Assembly (NCBI GenBank): GCA_022867105.1
Contig: JALHVH010000047.1
Location: forward strand, 1-31,321
Reading direction: 5' to 3'
DNA: 31,321 nucleotides
DNA from: Candidatus Aminicenantota bacterium
GTDB lineage: Bacteria; Acidobacteriota; Aminicenantia; Aminicenantales; Saccharicenantaceae
The notes under the pieces were generated by a model, which worked only from the letters and a program-made list of their open reading frames with translations, searched no databases and had not been told where the DNA came from. The translations under genes and the position numbers were made by a program. Shown here piece by piece: positions 1-8,029 of the stretch (the stretch's first letter is position 1; the number at the start of each line of letters is the position of its first letter).

Positions 1-1
1 C

Positions 2-301
2 AATTCCGCCGAAGGCCGGCAAAAAATTCTATCGGAAAAGCCGGATCTGATTCTCCTCGATATCATGATGGACAGCCTTTTTGACGGCTTTTCTCTATGC
101 CACGCCATCAAAACGTCCCCCGAATACGCGGACGTCAAGAGCACGCCGATCATTCTCGTCTCCGCCGTCAAGGAAATTGCCGGCTCCGGATTTCAGTTCA
201 AGAGAGATGAGCAGGGCATGATCGGTCCGGATGATTACCTCGACAAGCCCGTCAAGCCGGCCGTGCTCCTGGCCAGGATCGAAAAACTCCTGAAAAAATA
301 G
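2..301 (+). CDS. Response regulator receiver domain, partial (5' end outside window)
   Basis: The reading frame is open from base 2 to a TAG stop at 299-301 and gives about 99 residues without an N-terminus. It is the C-terminal two thirds of a CheY-like receiver: the phospho-acceptor Asp lies in LILLDIMM, the conserved Ser/Thr strand is IILVSAV, and the conserved Lys is in DYLDKPVKP, followed by the last helix. The protein ends just after the receiver fold, so it has no C-terminal output domain; any other domain would have to be upstream. It lies 55 bases before a receiver-histidine kinase on the same strand, so the two probably belong to one phosphorelay. Family call is firm; partner and signal are unknown. 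Confidence 0.85.
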   Translation, partial: NSAEGRQKILSEKPDLILLDIMMDSLFDGFSLCHAIKTSPEYADVKSTPIILVSAVKEIAGSGFQFKRDEQGMIGPDDYLDKPVKPAVLLARIEKLLKK

Positions 302-356
302 AGAGCTTACTGCAAAAAAATTCATTTTGGACTAAAATAATGTATTAGGCTTTTCC

Positions 357-1454
357 ATGATGCAACAAAAACCCCTGGTGCTTATCATCGACGATGAAGA
401 GGCGATAAGGGACTCCTGCACCCAAATCCTTCTCAAAAGCGGCTTCCGCGCGGAGACGGCTGAAGACGGGGCCGTAGGCCTTGAAAAAATCAAGGAACTC
501 GGACCGGATCTGGTTCTTGTCGATCTGAAAATGCCGGGAATTAGCGGGTTTGATGTCCTGGAGCGCTTGAAAGCCATCGACCCGAATGTCATTCCCATCG
601 TCATCACCGGTTATGCGACCGTCGATTCCGCCGTGGAAGCCATGAAAAAGGGAGCTTATGACTTTCTGCCCAAGCCGTTCAGCCCCGAGGAACTGCGGAT
701 CATCATCCGCCGGGCTCATGAGCGACGAATGCTCATCCTTGAAGCCGAGGCCCTGCGGATAGAGAAGAAACTCCTAGAAGAGAATTTCATCACAATGGTT
801 TCCCATCAGCTCCGGAGCCCGCTCGTGGCTGTTCAACAATATTTCGAAGTCATCCTGGCCGGGATCATGGGGCCGATCGATGGGCACCTCAAGGAGATGA
901 TCCTCAAGGCCCGGGACCGGCTGGACGGGCTTCTCAGCTTGATCAACGACTGGCTGGATCTTGCCCGCCTCAACAAGGGGCAGATCGTCGATAAATTCAA
1001 GCCCCTGGACATCCAAAAGGTCTTAGAGAACTTCTTGGAATTCATGCGGCCGCTCGCCGAGGAGTTCGGAGTGACGCTGGAATTGAATCGGGTGCCGGGG
1101 TCTGTCCTTGTTTTGGGAGACGAACAAACCCTGGAACAAGTTTTTACGAACCTGATCAGCAATGCCATCAAATACAACAAACCCCAAGGCCGCGTCCGGG
1201 TCAGCCTTAAGGAAGACGCCGAATCCGTCTCTGTGGCCGTTGAAGATACCGGAATCGGAATAGCCAAAGAACACGTGCCGTTCATCTTTGACCAGTTTTA
1301 TCAGGTCCACCGCGGCGAAGAGAAAAAAATGAAGGGAACCGGACTCGGATTATCCATCGTCCAAAAGATCGTCGAAGCCCATAACGGCACCATCGGCGTC
1401 ACGAGCGAGCCGGGCTTAGGAAGCACGTTCACCGTCCGGCTTCCGCGGCCTTGA
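357..1454 (+). CDS. Hybrid receiver-histidine kinase (REC-HisKA-HATPase_c)
   Basis: A 365-residue cytoplasmic sensor kinase with an N-terminal receiver. The receiver (about residues 7-120) has the acidic pair D12/D13, phospho-acceptor D56 in VLVDLKMPG, T84 and K106. A short helical linker leads to HisKA with H150 in FITMVSHQLRSP. The ATPase domain follows: N box around N265 (NLISNAIKYN), G1 box EDTGIG (D297), F box FDQFYQ, and G2 box GTGLGLS near residue 328. There is no membrane segment or PAS domain, so input probably comes by phosphorylation of the receiver, perhaps linked to the receiver protein just upstream. Two ATGs stand in tandem at 357 and 360. No DNA-binding response regulator is visible nearby, so the target is unknown. 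Confidence 0.9.
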   Translation: MMQQKPLVLIIDDEEAIRDSCTQILLKSGFRAETAEDGAVGLEKIKELGPDLVLVDLKMPGISGFDVLERLKAIDPNVIPIVITGYATVDSAVEAMKKGAYDFLPKPFSPEELRIIIRRAHERRMLILEAEALRIEKKLLEENFITMVSHQLRSPLVAVQQYFEVILAGIMGPIDGHLKEMILKARDRLDGLLSLINDWLDLARLNKGQIVDKFKPLDIQKVLENFLEFMRPLAEEFGVTLELNRVPGSVLVLGDEQTLEQVFTNLISNAIKYNKPQGRVRVSLKEDAESVSVAVEDTGIGIAKEHVPFIFDQFYQVHRGEEKKMKGTGLGLSIVQKIVEAHNGTIGVTSEPGLGSTFTVRLPRP

Positions 1455-1484
1455 GGGCAAAACCACAATCCATGAAAACCCTCT

Positions 1485-2384
1485 CTACTTTGGGTCATAT
1501 TCGACATCCCCGGTCACGATTCTTTTTTGCTGTCCGTCCTCCGTCTTCAAAATTAGACCCCCGTCCGAGTCGATATCAACAGCAATGCCCGCCCATGTCT
1601 CTCCGGAGGAAGTCACTCTGACCGGCCTCCCCTTAATTTGGGCCCGGTCTCTCCACGCCTTCAGAATAGGGGGGGCCCCCTCTTTCAAAAATATTTCATA
1701 CCAAGCTTCCAGTCTCCGTAACAGAACCTGAAAGAAACCCTTTCTCGAAACCGCCCTTCCCATCTCTTTCTTTAAAGAGGTCGCGACTTTCCGGATCTCT
1801 TTGGAAAACAACTTCCCGTCCATATTGAGGTTGACGCCAATGCCTAAGATGACAAAATGGACTCGGCCCATCCCGGAATGAATCTCATTGAGAAGCCCGG
1901 CCACCTTTCGACCTCTCAGGAGAATATCATTGGGCCATTTGATCAAAGGAAGGAGGCCGGATATCTCCTGAACGGCATCTGCTGTCGCGACCGCCGCCAT
2001 CAGGGTGAGGAGAGAGGCCTGATGGGGAGGGATCTTCGGGCGAAGAATGACGGAGAGATAGAGGTTTAAAGAAGGCGGGGAGTACCAGGGCCTTCCCAAC
2101 CTCCCTCTTCCCTTTTCCTGTGATTCTGCGACCACCACCTCCCCTTCCTCGGCACCATGGAGGGCTAACTGATAGGCCTTCGAATTCGTCGAATCAATCG
2201 TCTGAAAGTGGTGAATCGTCCTTCCCATCCATTCCGTCGTAAGAAGGGGTTTGATTTCCGACGGGGTGAGCAGATCTTGGGAAAGATCCAAACGGGATCC
2301 CGTTTGCGTTGAGGCTTCAATCTCATAGCCCGAGCTTTTCAGGCGCTTATCTCTTTGACTCACAGCCGTTCGACTTGTTTTCAA
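1485..2384 (-). CDS. birA: Biotin--protein ligase with a truncated N-terminal HTH
   Basis: Attaches biotin to the carrier lysine of biotin enzymes, via biotinyl-AMP. The catalytic domain shows DSTN (residues 64-67), the biotin/ATP loop GRGRLGRPW (92-100), KWPND (149-153) and RKVAGLL (159-165), then a C-terminal SH3-like domain. The first 35 residues match only the second half of the usual BirA helix-turn-helix: SRTAV is the start of the recognition helix and SGYEIEA the wing. The frame starts at a TTG (2384-2382). Upstream in the same frame it reads back through R-E-E-G-H-R-R to a TGA at 2408-2406, so the first HTH helices are missing. DNA binding is therefore doubtful, while ligase activity should be intact. 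The likely client is the biotin carrier at 13657. A downstream ATG (MGRTIHH, residue 53) is another possible start. It follows the hydrolase gene on the same strand after 66 bases. Confidence 0.88.
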   Translation of the reverse strand: MKTSRTAVSQRDKRLKSSGYEIEASTQTGSRLDLSQDLLTPSEIKPLLTTEWMGRTIHHFQTIDSTNSKAYQLALHGAEEGEVVVAESQEKGRGRLGRPWYSPPSLNLYLSVILRPKIPPHQASLLTLMAAVATADAVQEISGLLPLIKWPNDILLRGRKVAGLLNEIHSGMGRVHFVILGIGVNLNMDGKLFSKEIRKVATSLKKEMGRAVSRKGFFQVLLRRLEAWYEIFLKEGAPPILKAWRDRAQIKGRPVRVTSSGETWAGIAVDIDSDGGLILKTEDGQQKRIVTGDVEYDPK

Positions 2385-2450
2385 TCGACGATGACCCTCC
2401 TCTCGTCAAGGCCAACGCGGCCTTTTCATGAAACAGAAGCTAGGAAGCCC

Positions 2451-3287
2451 TCAAAGCGCAACGACTTCTTGCAGGACGCAGTGACCCTTTTCATCCATTT
2501 TCACGCGGGCCGCGGGGATGTCCGGATCGTGTTCGAAGACAACGATCCAATGATAGGCGACTGCCCGGTTCAGAAAATCCTCTTTCTCCTCGAGCAGCGT
2601 CCCGGCCGAGATATCGTAGCCCATCGAATACGAGAGCGGAAGATGATGAGAGGTTGGGACAAGATCGGCGGGAAAGACGACGGACTCGGCGCCGTTTTTG
2701 ACTTCAAGCCATTGCTGGCCACGGGTATGACCGTTGACTTGATGCACCCAAAGGCCGGGATAAATCTCCTGTGAGCCGTGCGTCAACACGAGTTTTGCCC
2801 GTTCGAGAATAAAAACATTCTCCTTTAGGTAACTGGCGCGCTCGCGCGGATTGGGATTTTTGGCATTTTCATAATTATCGGCTTGGAGATACACCCGGGC
2901 CAGGGGATAACAGAGCTCAAGGTCCGTTTGGCTTCCCGGTTGATATCGGGAAATCCCGCCCGCATGGTCAAAATGAAGGTGTGTCAAAACAATGTCCGTT
3001 ATGGCGTCGAAATTGAAACCGGTTTCCTGATAAGAGAAATTCTGAAAGGCGTATATCCGGCGGAGTCTATCCGGCCATTTGTCGCCGTTGCCGACATCGG
3101 CCATGAAGATTCTCTCGCCGGCATCAATGAGCAGCGACCGGGTGGCGATCCGGATGCAGTTTTCAGGATCCGCGGGAATCCGGCGCGACCAAATGTTTTT
3201 TGGGACCGTCCCAAACATCGCCCCCCCGTCCAGCCGGAAAAAGCCGTGGTTATAAACGGAAATCTTAAATCGGCCGAAGGTCATCAC
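2451..3287 (-). CDS. Metallo-beta-lactamase fold hydrolase
   Basis: A 278-residue MBL-fold protein. The zinc motif HxHxDH is LTHLHFDHAGG (H103, H105, D107, H108), with a further ligand H187 in GHTRGQ and D208 in FPADLV, so a two-metal centre is expected. The layout resembles quorum-quenching lactonase-like and other small MBL hydrolases that act on esters, lactones or thioesters. No signal peptide or membrane segment is seen, so it is probably cytoplasmic. Two ATGs in tandem (3287 and 3284) make the exact start ambiguous by one codon. It precedes birA on the same strand and may share a transcript. The position beside acyl-CoA genes makes a thioester or lactone substrate possible, but the sequence does not show the substrate. 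Confidence 0.85.
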   Translation of the reverse strand: MMTFGRFKISVYNHGFFRLDGGAMFGTVPKNIWSRRIPADPENCIRIATRSLLIDAGERIFMADVGNGDKWPDRLRRIYAFQNFSYQETGFNFDAITDIVLTHLHFDHAGGISRYQPGSQTDLELCYPLARVYLQADNYENAKNPNPRERASYLKENVFILERAKLVLTHGSQEIYPGLWVHQVNGHTRGQQWLEVKNGAESVVFPADLVPTSHHLPLSYSMGYDISAGTLLEEKEDFLNRAVAYHWIVVFEHDPDIPAARVKMDEKGHCVLQEVVAL

Positions 3288-3365
3288 CTGAATTCTTTCT
3301 CCGCTCTCTCTCGCGGTAGTTTAGCACATCTTCGGCGCCCGGTCGAGGCGATGGATGAGGCACAA

Positions 3366-3407
3366 GGTTCTCTTCCATCCTCACCCCAACCAAAATGGAA
3401 AAGAACC
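3366..3407. repeat. Imperfect hairpin between divergent genes
   Basis: GGTTCTCTTCCAT (3366-3378) pairs with ATGGAAAAGAACC (3395-3407), 12 of 13 positions, with a 16-base loop. It lies between the divergent MBL hydrolase and CoA-transferase genes. Neither strand has a following T run, so it is not a classical terminator; it could be an operator or an RNA leader structure. Confidence 0.35.
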
Positions 3408-3431
3408 GAAGAAAAATAATGGGCTTGCGCG

Positions 3432-3460
3432 TTGAGCCAAAATTCTGTATTTTCTAATTG
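3432..3460 (+). promoter_or_regulatory. Candidate sigma70-type promoter for the CoA-transferase gene
   Basis: TTGAGC (3432-3437) and TAATTG (3455-3460) are 17 bases apart and lie 45 bases before the ATG at 3506. An overlapping pair, TTGCGC (3425-3430) and TATTTT (3448-3453), has the same spacing. Both match the consensus only moderately. Confidence 0.35.
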
Positions 3461-3505
3461 TTATCATATGAATTCATTCCACGTCATCATCTCAGGAGGA
3501 ACCAC

Positions 3506-4924
3506 ATGACTTATCAACCCCCGGTCATTAAACTCGATCAGTTGGCGGACGTCATCTCCAAGGAATTCAGGCATAAGGACACGATCACTTGTTATATCGG
3601 TTCTAATGCCGCGACGCCGACGGCTTCGCTGGAATCCCTGACGGCCGCCGTCAAGGCCGGCAGCCCCACACTGCCTTTTATCAAGATGGTTCATCTCCTG
3701 CTCCAGGGGCCCGTGCCTTACGTGGAAAAAGGACTCCAGGATCGCATCATGACCTATTCCCTTTTTTCCACGGGCGACGTGCGAAAGGCCGCCAACGAGG
3801 GACGGGCTTTTTATTTGCCGTGTACGCTGGCCAATCTTGACAGTCTGATCGGCAAAGACCGGGAGTATGAGCCGGACGTTGCCATCTTCAAAGTTCGTCC
3901 CCATGAAATCACGAAGGAATTCAGTCTGGGATTGTCCGTCGAAGTCCTGCACACGGCCATCGATCATGCCAAATGCGTTATTGCTGAGCTGGATTTCAGC
4001 ATGCCTTTCACTCAAGGTCAAAGCATCGTCGGCCCCCAATCCATTGATTACCTCATTGACGACGACGACGTGAAATGCGTCTACAATTGTCCCGCGCCCG
4101 ATTTTGACAATCTTTCCCCTGAAGAGCGGAGAATCGGTGAATTGATCACGGAACATTTTATTCGCGATGGAGTGACGTTGCAGGTTGGTATCGGGCAAAT
4201 CCCGGACGCCGTGGTGGGGACCATCAAAGGGGCGAATTATAAAGACCTCGGCATCCAGACGGAGCTTTATGGGGACGGTCTGATGCATCTGCAGAAGGCC
4301 GACATCGTGACGAATCGAAAGAAAAAGCAACATATGGGATACAGCACGACCTCCCTCATTATGGGCTCGACAGAACTGTATGAATTCGTGCATATGCGCG
4401 CGGGAATCCAGATGCGTCCCTGCACCGTCACCAACTCGGCCGAAGTCATCCGGAGGAACAGTCCCTTCGTCTCCATCAATACGGCCATGGGAGTCGATCT
4501 CTTCGGCAATGTCTGGGCCGATTATATTGATGCTCGTCGATATTACAGCGGCGTCGGCGGTCAGCCGGATTTTGTCCGCGCCTTGAATAATCCTGTCTAC
4601 GGCGTCCCCATAATTGCCTTTCGAAGCCTTACCGATAAAGGTCATTCAAAAATCGTCAAGGTCCATCCTCCCGGCGTGAGTTTGACAGCCTCGGCTTATG
4701 ATGGAGTGGTCATTGTGAGCGAATACGGTATTGCCGACCTTCGGGGACTCACCGCCGGTGAGAAAGCGCTTGCCATCGCCAGCATTGCCCATCCCCGGTA
4801 TCGCGATCAGTACCTCAAGGCCATCTATGACGATCCCCTGTTCACGAAGCCCATCGGTTCTTCCCTGGGCAAAACTCCCCGCGGAGTAACCATGTACCAG
4901 GGGAATATCAAGCTGGACGCGTAG
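3506..4924 (+). CDS. Acetyl-CoA hydrolase/transferase family CoA-transferase
   Basis: A 472-residue single-chain CoA-transferase of the acetyl-CoA hydrolase/4-hydroxybutyrate CoA-transferase family, which moves CoA between short acyl-CoAs and free acids such as acetate. The likely catalytic Glu is E253 in GIQTELYGDGLM, followed by the family's typical SVNTAMGVDLFGN-like stretch (here SINTAMGVDLFGNV) and EYGIADLRGLT near the C-terminus. Length is normal for the family. The ATG at 3506 is preferred over an upstream in-frame start at 3458 because AGGAGG (3493-3498) sits 7 bases before it. It stands alone on the plus strand, converging on the glutaconate-type transferase. In this setting it could activate or release acetate, butyrate, isobutyrate or isovalerate; the acyl specificity cannot be read from sequence. 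Confidence 0.88.
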   Translation: MTYQPPVIKLDQLADVISKEFRHKDTITCYIGSNAATPTASLESLTAAVKAGSPTLPFIKMVHLLLQGPVPYVEKGLQDRIMTYSLFSTGDVRKAANEGRAFYLPCTLANLDSLIGKDREYEPDVAIFKVRPHEITKEFSLGLSVEVLHTAIDHAKCVIAELDFSMPFTQGQSIVGPQSIDYLIDDDDVKCVYNCPAPDFDNLSPEERRIGELITEHFIRDGVTLQVGIGQIPDAVVGTIKGANYKDLGIQTELYGDGLMHLQKADIVTNRKKKQHMGYSTTSLIMGSTELYEFVHMRAGIQMRPCTVTNSAEVIRRNSPFVSINTAMGVDLFGNVWADYIDARRYYSGVGGQPDFVRALNNPVYGVPIIAFRSLTDKGHSKIVKVHPPGVSLTASAYDGVVIVSEYGIADLRGLTAGEKALAIASIAHPRYRDQYLKAIYDDPLFTKPIGSSLGKTPRGVTMYQGNIKLDA

Positions 4925-4965
4925 GCTTCACAGGCATCATTTCCATTCAGCGAGAGCGACCGGCC

Positions 4966-5736
4966 CTATCTCAAAAAGATTCTCTCCGGATCAACTTCCT
5001 CGCGGAGAATGCGTAATTCTTGTTGGGTCGGCGGCGCTGTCTTGGCGGCGTCCTCGATATCCAGGGTGAAGCCGGTCGCCTCAGCGACGGCCTGAGGAGT
5101 CACGTCCGGGTGGTAACTGGCCAAATAGATGGCTTTCGTATCCGGACGGAAGCGCATCACGCCCATGGTGGTGACCACGACGCTCGGCCCGCCTCGGCCA
5201 AGACCGGACATTTGACGGCTGTTTCCGCCTTCAAGCCATCCGGGGCTGGTGATGTAGTCCACCTTTTCCGGGAAGCGTCGTTTTTCGTGCTTGGCGATGA
5301 TAATGGTTCGGCTGGCGAGGCAGGCGATGTCGCAGGCACCGCCGCTCCCGGAGAAACGCACGGTCGGATGGCGGTGATCGGATCCAATCGAAGTGCTGTT
5401 GATGTTTCCGAAGCGATCCACCTGCGCTCCGCTTAAAAAGCCGACATCGACCCGTCCTGCCTGCAGCACGAAGGTGAAGACCTCAAGGAGTCCGGCGGCG
5501 GTGGCCGCCCCGCGCATCGCGCGTGGATCCCCGACCGACATCGGAAGATGGGCGAGTTGACTGGCCATCGTCCCCGCCTCAAAAATGACGATGCCATTGG
5601 GAGCATGAGTGCGCTGGGCCAGCATCACGCCGAGCATGGGCAGGCCGGTGCCGGCGAAAACCACCTCGCCATCCACGATCTCGCGGGCGGCGACGACCGC
5701 CATCAGTTCTGTCAAAGTATATTCGGGGATTGCCAT
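4966..5736 (-). CDS. Glutaconate-type CoA-transferase, subunit B
   Basis: The 256-residue beta subunit of a family I CoA-transferase (GctB-like). The active-site glutamate that forms the glutamyl-CoA thioester is present: E53 in GIVIFEAGTM, preceded by the oxyanion loop FAGTGLPMLG. It follows subunit A with only two bases between them, and its GGAGGAG ribosome site lies inside the end of subunit A, so the two are translationally coupled. Family members act on glutaconate, 3-oxoacids or steroid-derived acids; some relatives have lost the Glu and act as hydrolase or decarboxylase. Keeping the Glu argues for true CoA transfer here. The substrate is not readable; the divergent neighbour is an HMG-CoA synthase, so a five- or six-carbon acid or acetoacetate is possible. 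Confidence 0.85.
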   Translation of the reverse strand: MAIPEYTLTELMAVVAAREIVDGEVVFAGTGLPMLGVMLAQRTHAPNGIVIFEAGTMASQLAHLPMSVGDPRAMRGAATAAGLLEVFTFVLQAGRVDVGFLSGAQVDRFGNINSTSIGSDHRHPTVRFSGSGGACDIACLASRTIIIAKHEKRRFPEKVDYITSPGWLEGGNSRQMSGLGRGGPSVVVTTMGVMRFRPDTKAIYLASYHPDVTPQAVAEATGFTLDIEDAAKTAPPTQQELRILREEVDPERIFLR

Positions 5737-5738
5737 GG

Positions 5739-6704
5739 CTACAATCTCCTCCGCTTCAGGTTGGGGCTATAACCATAGGCCGGCGACGCTTTCAATGTTT
5801 TGAGCCGCGCCTGGCCGCCCACCGCTTCCAGGTATTCGTTGTGATCCTTGACGCCGCAGACATACTTTTCCAGGTAATCCTGGAAACTTGCGTCATCGTG
5901 CACGCCTTCGTGGTACTCTTTCAATTGGAGAGGATCATAATCATAGTAGTTGTAAACGGCATAAGGGTGGGCCCCAAAGGGGACATGGCAGACGTGTTTC
6001 ACGGTGAAGAATGGGATCGGGTTGCGTTCCGGTTCGCGGCGCAGCATGTCCTCATCAACAAGCTCTTCGGCGGTCACGATCACGGTATCGGCGCACAGGG
6101 CCTGCTGAATATCGGCGAAGGTCTGACCCTCGATCCGCACCATGCCGTTGGCCGTTGCCTTCTGGACATGCAGCACGGCGAAATCGGTGTGGATCGCTGG
6201 AACCAATACGACCTGCTCCCGGCCATCGAAGGGCGAGGTCATCACATGCAGTTTCTTTGGCGAGGTGCGCGGATCGGCCTTCCGCTGCTCAGGCCCAAGG
6301 GCCTCTTTGCGCAGCACGTCGCTCCCGAGCAGGCTGCGAACGGGCATAAAGGGAATTCCCATGGCGCCTGCGGTGAAGCGTGCCACCATCGTGAAGTTGC
6401 TGTAATCCTCCCACTCGATCTCGCCCCGTTCCACGGCCTGCCGCCAGCGGGGCCCAACCGTGTTGAAAGCCTCATCAGCTTCGTAGGCCAGTTCGACCCG
6501 CTTCACGCAACCCGCCCCAATGAGAATGTCCCAATCCCCTCCGGGTGAATGTCCAAACAGATAAAGACTGCGTCTTTTCAGGCGGATCAGTTCATAGACA
6601 AAGGCCATGGGATGACGCTGGGTGGTGAAACCGCCGAAGGAAATCGTTGCGCCATGAGGAACCAAAGCGGCCGCCGCGTGAAGGTCCATCATTTTGCCGG
6701 TCAT
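5739..6704 (-). CDS. Glutaconate-type CoA-transferase, subunit A
   Basis: The 321-residue alpha subunit partner of the gene just downstream. It shows the GctA-type N-terminus (DLHAAAALVPHGATISFGGF followed by TTQRHPMAF), the central VPAIHTDFAVLHVQKAT region and the usual length of about 320 residues. The start at 6704 has a strong AAAGGAGG ribosome site. It heads the two-gene minus-strand unit and is divergent from HMG-CoA synthase, with 269 bases of shared upstream sequence. The alpha subunit supplies CoA-binding surface while the catalytic Glu comes from subunit B. Confidence 0.85.
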   Translation of the reverse strand: MTGKMMDLHAAAALVPHGATISFGGFTTQRHPMAFVYELIRLKRRSLYLFGHSPGGDWDILIGAGCVKRVELAYEADEAFNTVGPRWRQAVERGEIEWEDYSNFTMVARFTAGAMGIPFMPVRSLLGSDVLRKEALGPEQRKADPRTSPKKLHVMTSPFDGREQVVLVPAIHTDFAVLHVQKATANGMVRIEGQTFADIQQALCADTVIVTAEELVDEDMLRREPERNPIPFFTVKHVCHVPFGAHPYAVYNYYDYDPLQLKEYHEGVHDDASFQDYLEKYVCGVKDHNEYLEAVGGQARLKTLKASPAYGYSPNLKRRRL

Positions 6705-6739
6705 GAAATTCCTCCTTTGCCAAACCGGCTTATCGCCAT

Positions 6740-6768
6740 AATCTATATCAACTTCACCCTGAAATCAA
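6740..6768 (-). promoter_or_regulatory. Candidate promoter for the CoA-transferase A/B unit
   Basis: On the minus strand TTGATT (6768-6763) and TAGATT (6745-6740) are 17 bases apart, 36 bases before the subunit A start. The -10 match is moderate. Confidence 0.35.
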
Positions 6769-6897
6769 CGTGATGAAAGTTCAGGAGTTCCCCCAGGGAC
6801 GCTCTTCCGCTAAAGAAATCTGCGATCCGGAGAAAACTTGACTTTAGGTTCAAATTATGGAATGATACTTTCCCATTTTAATATTAATACAAGTCCT

Positions 6898-6927
6898 TTG
6901 TTATTTGCTATTTAGCGCATTTATAAT
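6898..6927 (+). promoter_or_regulatory. Candidate sigma70-type promoter of the HMG-CoA synthase/leucine cluster
   Basis: TTGTTA (6898-6903), 18-base spacer, then a perfect TATAAT (6922-6927), in an AT-rich stretch 46 bases before the ATG at 6974. The gene also has a near-ideal AAAGGAGGT ribosome site (6958-6966). An additional TTGACT at about 6838 could belong to a second promoter. This is the best promoter match in the window and would drive the eight-gene plus-strand run. Confidence 0.55.
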
Positions 6928-6973
6928 TCGTCCGCGCGAAAATCTATTTCTGCCGCGAAAGGAGGTCTGATCA

Positions 6974-8020
6974 ATGGCTGGAATCATCGGCTATGGGGCC
7001 TACATCCCGCGAAACCGGATCAAAGTCGAGGAGATCGCCAAAGTCTGGGGAGCGGACGCGCCGAGCTATAAAAAAGGGCTCATGCTCGAAGAGAAATCCG
7101 TGCCCTCTCCCGATCAGGATACGATCACCATGGCGGTGGAGGCTTCGAAGCGCGCCTTGAAGAGGGCGGGCATCGACCCCAAGGAGATCGGCGCCGTTTA
7201 TGTCGGCTCGGAATCCCATCCCTATGCCGTGAAACCGAGCGGCACGGTGCTCGCGGAAGCGCTTGACGCCACGCCCGAAGTCCATACGGCGGATTTCGAA
7301 TTCGCCTGTAAGGCCGGGACCGAGGCGATGTTCGTGGCCCTGAGCCTGGTCCAGGCGGGCGCGATCAAATTCGGCCTGGCCGTCGGAGCCGACACGTCGC
7401 AGGGTGCGCCCGGCGACGCGCTCGAATATTCGGCCGCTGCCGGTGCCGCCGCTTTCATTTTCGGCAAGGACCCCATCGTCGCCGAAGCGCTCGATACTTT
7501 TTCCTTCACCACGGACATGCCGGATTTCTGGCGCCGCGAATACCAGTATTATCCCCAACACGGAGGCCGGTTCACGGGCGACCCCGCCTACTTCAAGCAC
7601 ATTATGGGCGCGGCCGAGGGCATCATGGCCAAGGCCAAGATGAAGCCTTCCGATTTCCAATACGTGATCTTCCACCAGCCCAACGGCAAATTCCCGTTCC
7701 GGGTGGGTGAGATGCTGGGATTTGAGAAAAAACAGATCGAACCGGGCTGGCTGGTTCCCAAACTGGGAAATACGTACTCCGGATCATCCCCGCTCGGCCT
7801 GACGGCGACGCTGGATATCTCCAAGCCCGGAGACATGATCCTGATCGTCTCCTACGGGTCGGGAGCCGGCAGCGATGCCTTCATCTTCAGGGTGACGAAG
7901 CGGATTGATGAAGTGAGGGACTTGGCTCCCAAGACAAGAACCCTTCTGGACACCAACAAGAATTACCTGGAGTACGGCGTTTATGCCAAATACCGCCGTA
8001 AGATCCGGAAGGCAGAATAG
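6974..8020 (+). CDS. Archaeal-type hydroxymethylglutaryl-CoA synthase
   Basis: Condenses acetyl-CoA with acetoacetyl-CoA to HMG-CoA. At 348 residues it follows the archaeal form of the enzyme closely: MAGIIGYGAYIPRNRIKVEE at the N-terminus, then EEKSVPSPDQDT, ADTSQGAPGDALEYSA and FHQPNGKFPFRV. The catalytic triad is visible as E80 (VGSESHPY), C112 (EFACKAGTEA) and H234 (IFHQPNGK), matching E79/C111/H233 of the bacterial mevalonate enzyme. It is followed after 9 bases by a thiolase and then a DUF35 protein. This is the archaeal gene trio whose products form one complex that channels acetoacetyl-CoA. Finding it at the head of a leucine-degradation gene set in a bacterium is unusual. It may serve HMG-CoA synthesis, or cleave HMG-CoA in reverse. 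Transfer from archaea is likely. Confidence 0.93.
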   Translation: MAGIIGYGAYIPRNRIKVEEIAKVWGADAPSYKKGLMLEEKSVPSPDQDTITMAVEASKRALKRAGIDPKEIGAVYVGSESHPYAVKPSGTVLAEALDATPEVHTADFEFACKAGTEAMFVALSLVQAGAIKFGLAVGADTSQGAPGDALEYSAAAGAAAFIFGKDPIVAEALDTFSFTTDMPDFWRREYQYYPQHGGRFTGDPAYFKHIMGAAEGIMAKAKMKPSDFQYVIFHQPNGKFPFRVGEMLGFEKKQIEPGWLVPKLGNTYSGSSPLGLTATLDISKPGDMILIVSYGSGAGSDAFIFRVTKRIDEVRDLAPKTRTLLDTNKNYLEYGVYAKYRRKIRKAE

Positions 8021-8029
8021 GAGGCGGCG

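Noticed and set aside
2407..2423. Small hairpin AAGGCC-AACGC-GGCCTT followed by TTTC on the plus strand
   Set aside because: Plus-strand transcription is not expected here, the stem is only 6 bp, and on the minus strand no T run follows; not called as a terminator.
3464..4645. Minus-strand open frame of 393 codons
   Set aside because: Antisense to the single-chain CoA-transferase; no motif.
5730..6548. Plus-strand open frame of 272 codons
   Set aside because: Antisense to CoA-transferase subunit A, which has family motifs and a strong ribosome site.
4966..6704. AibA/AibB-type methylglutaconyl-CoA decarboxylase
   Set aside because: The transferase glutamate (E53 of subunit B) is present, whereas AibB has lost it; kept as a comparison only.
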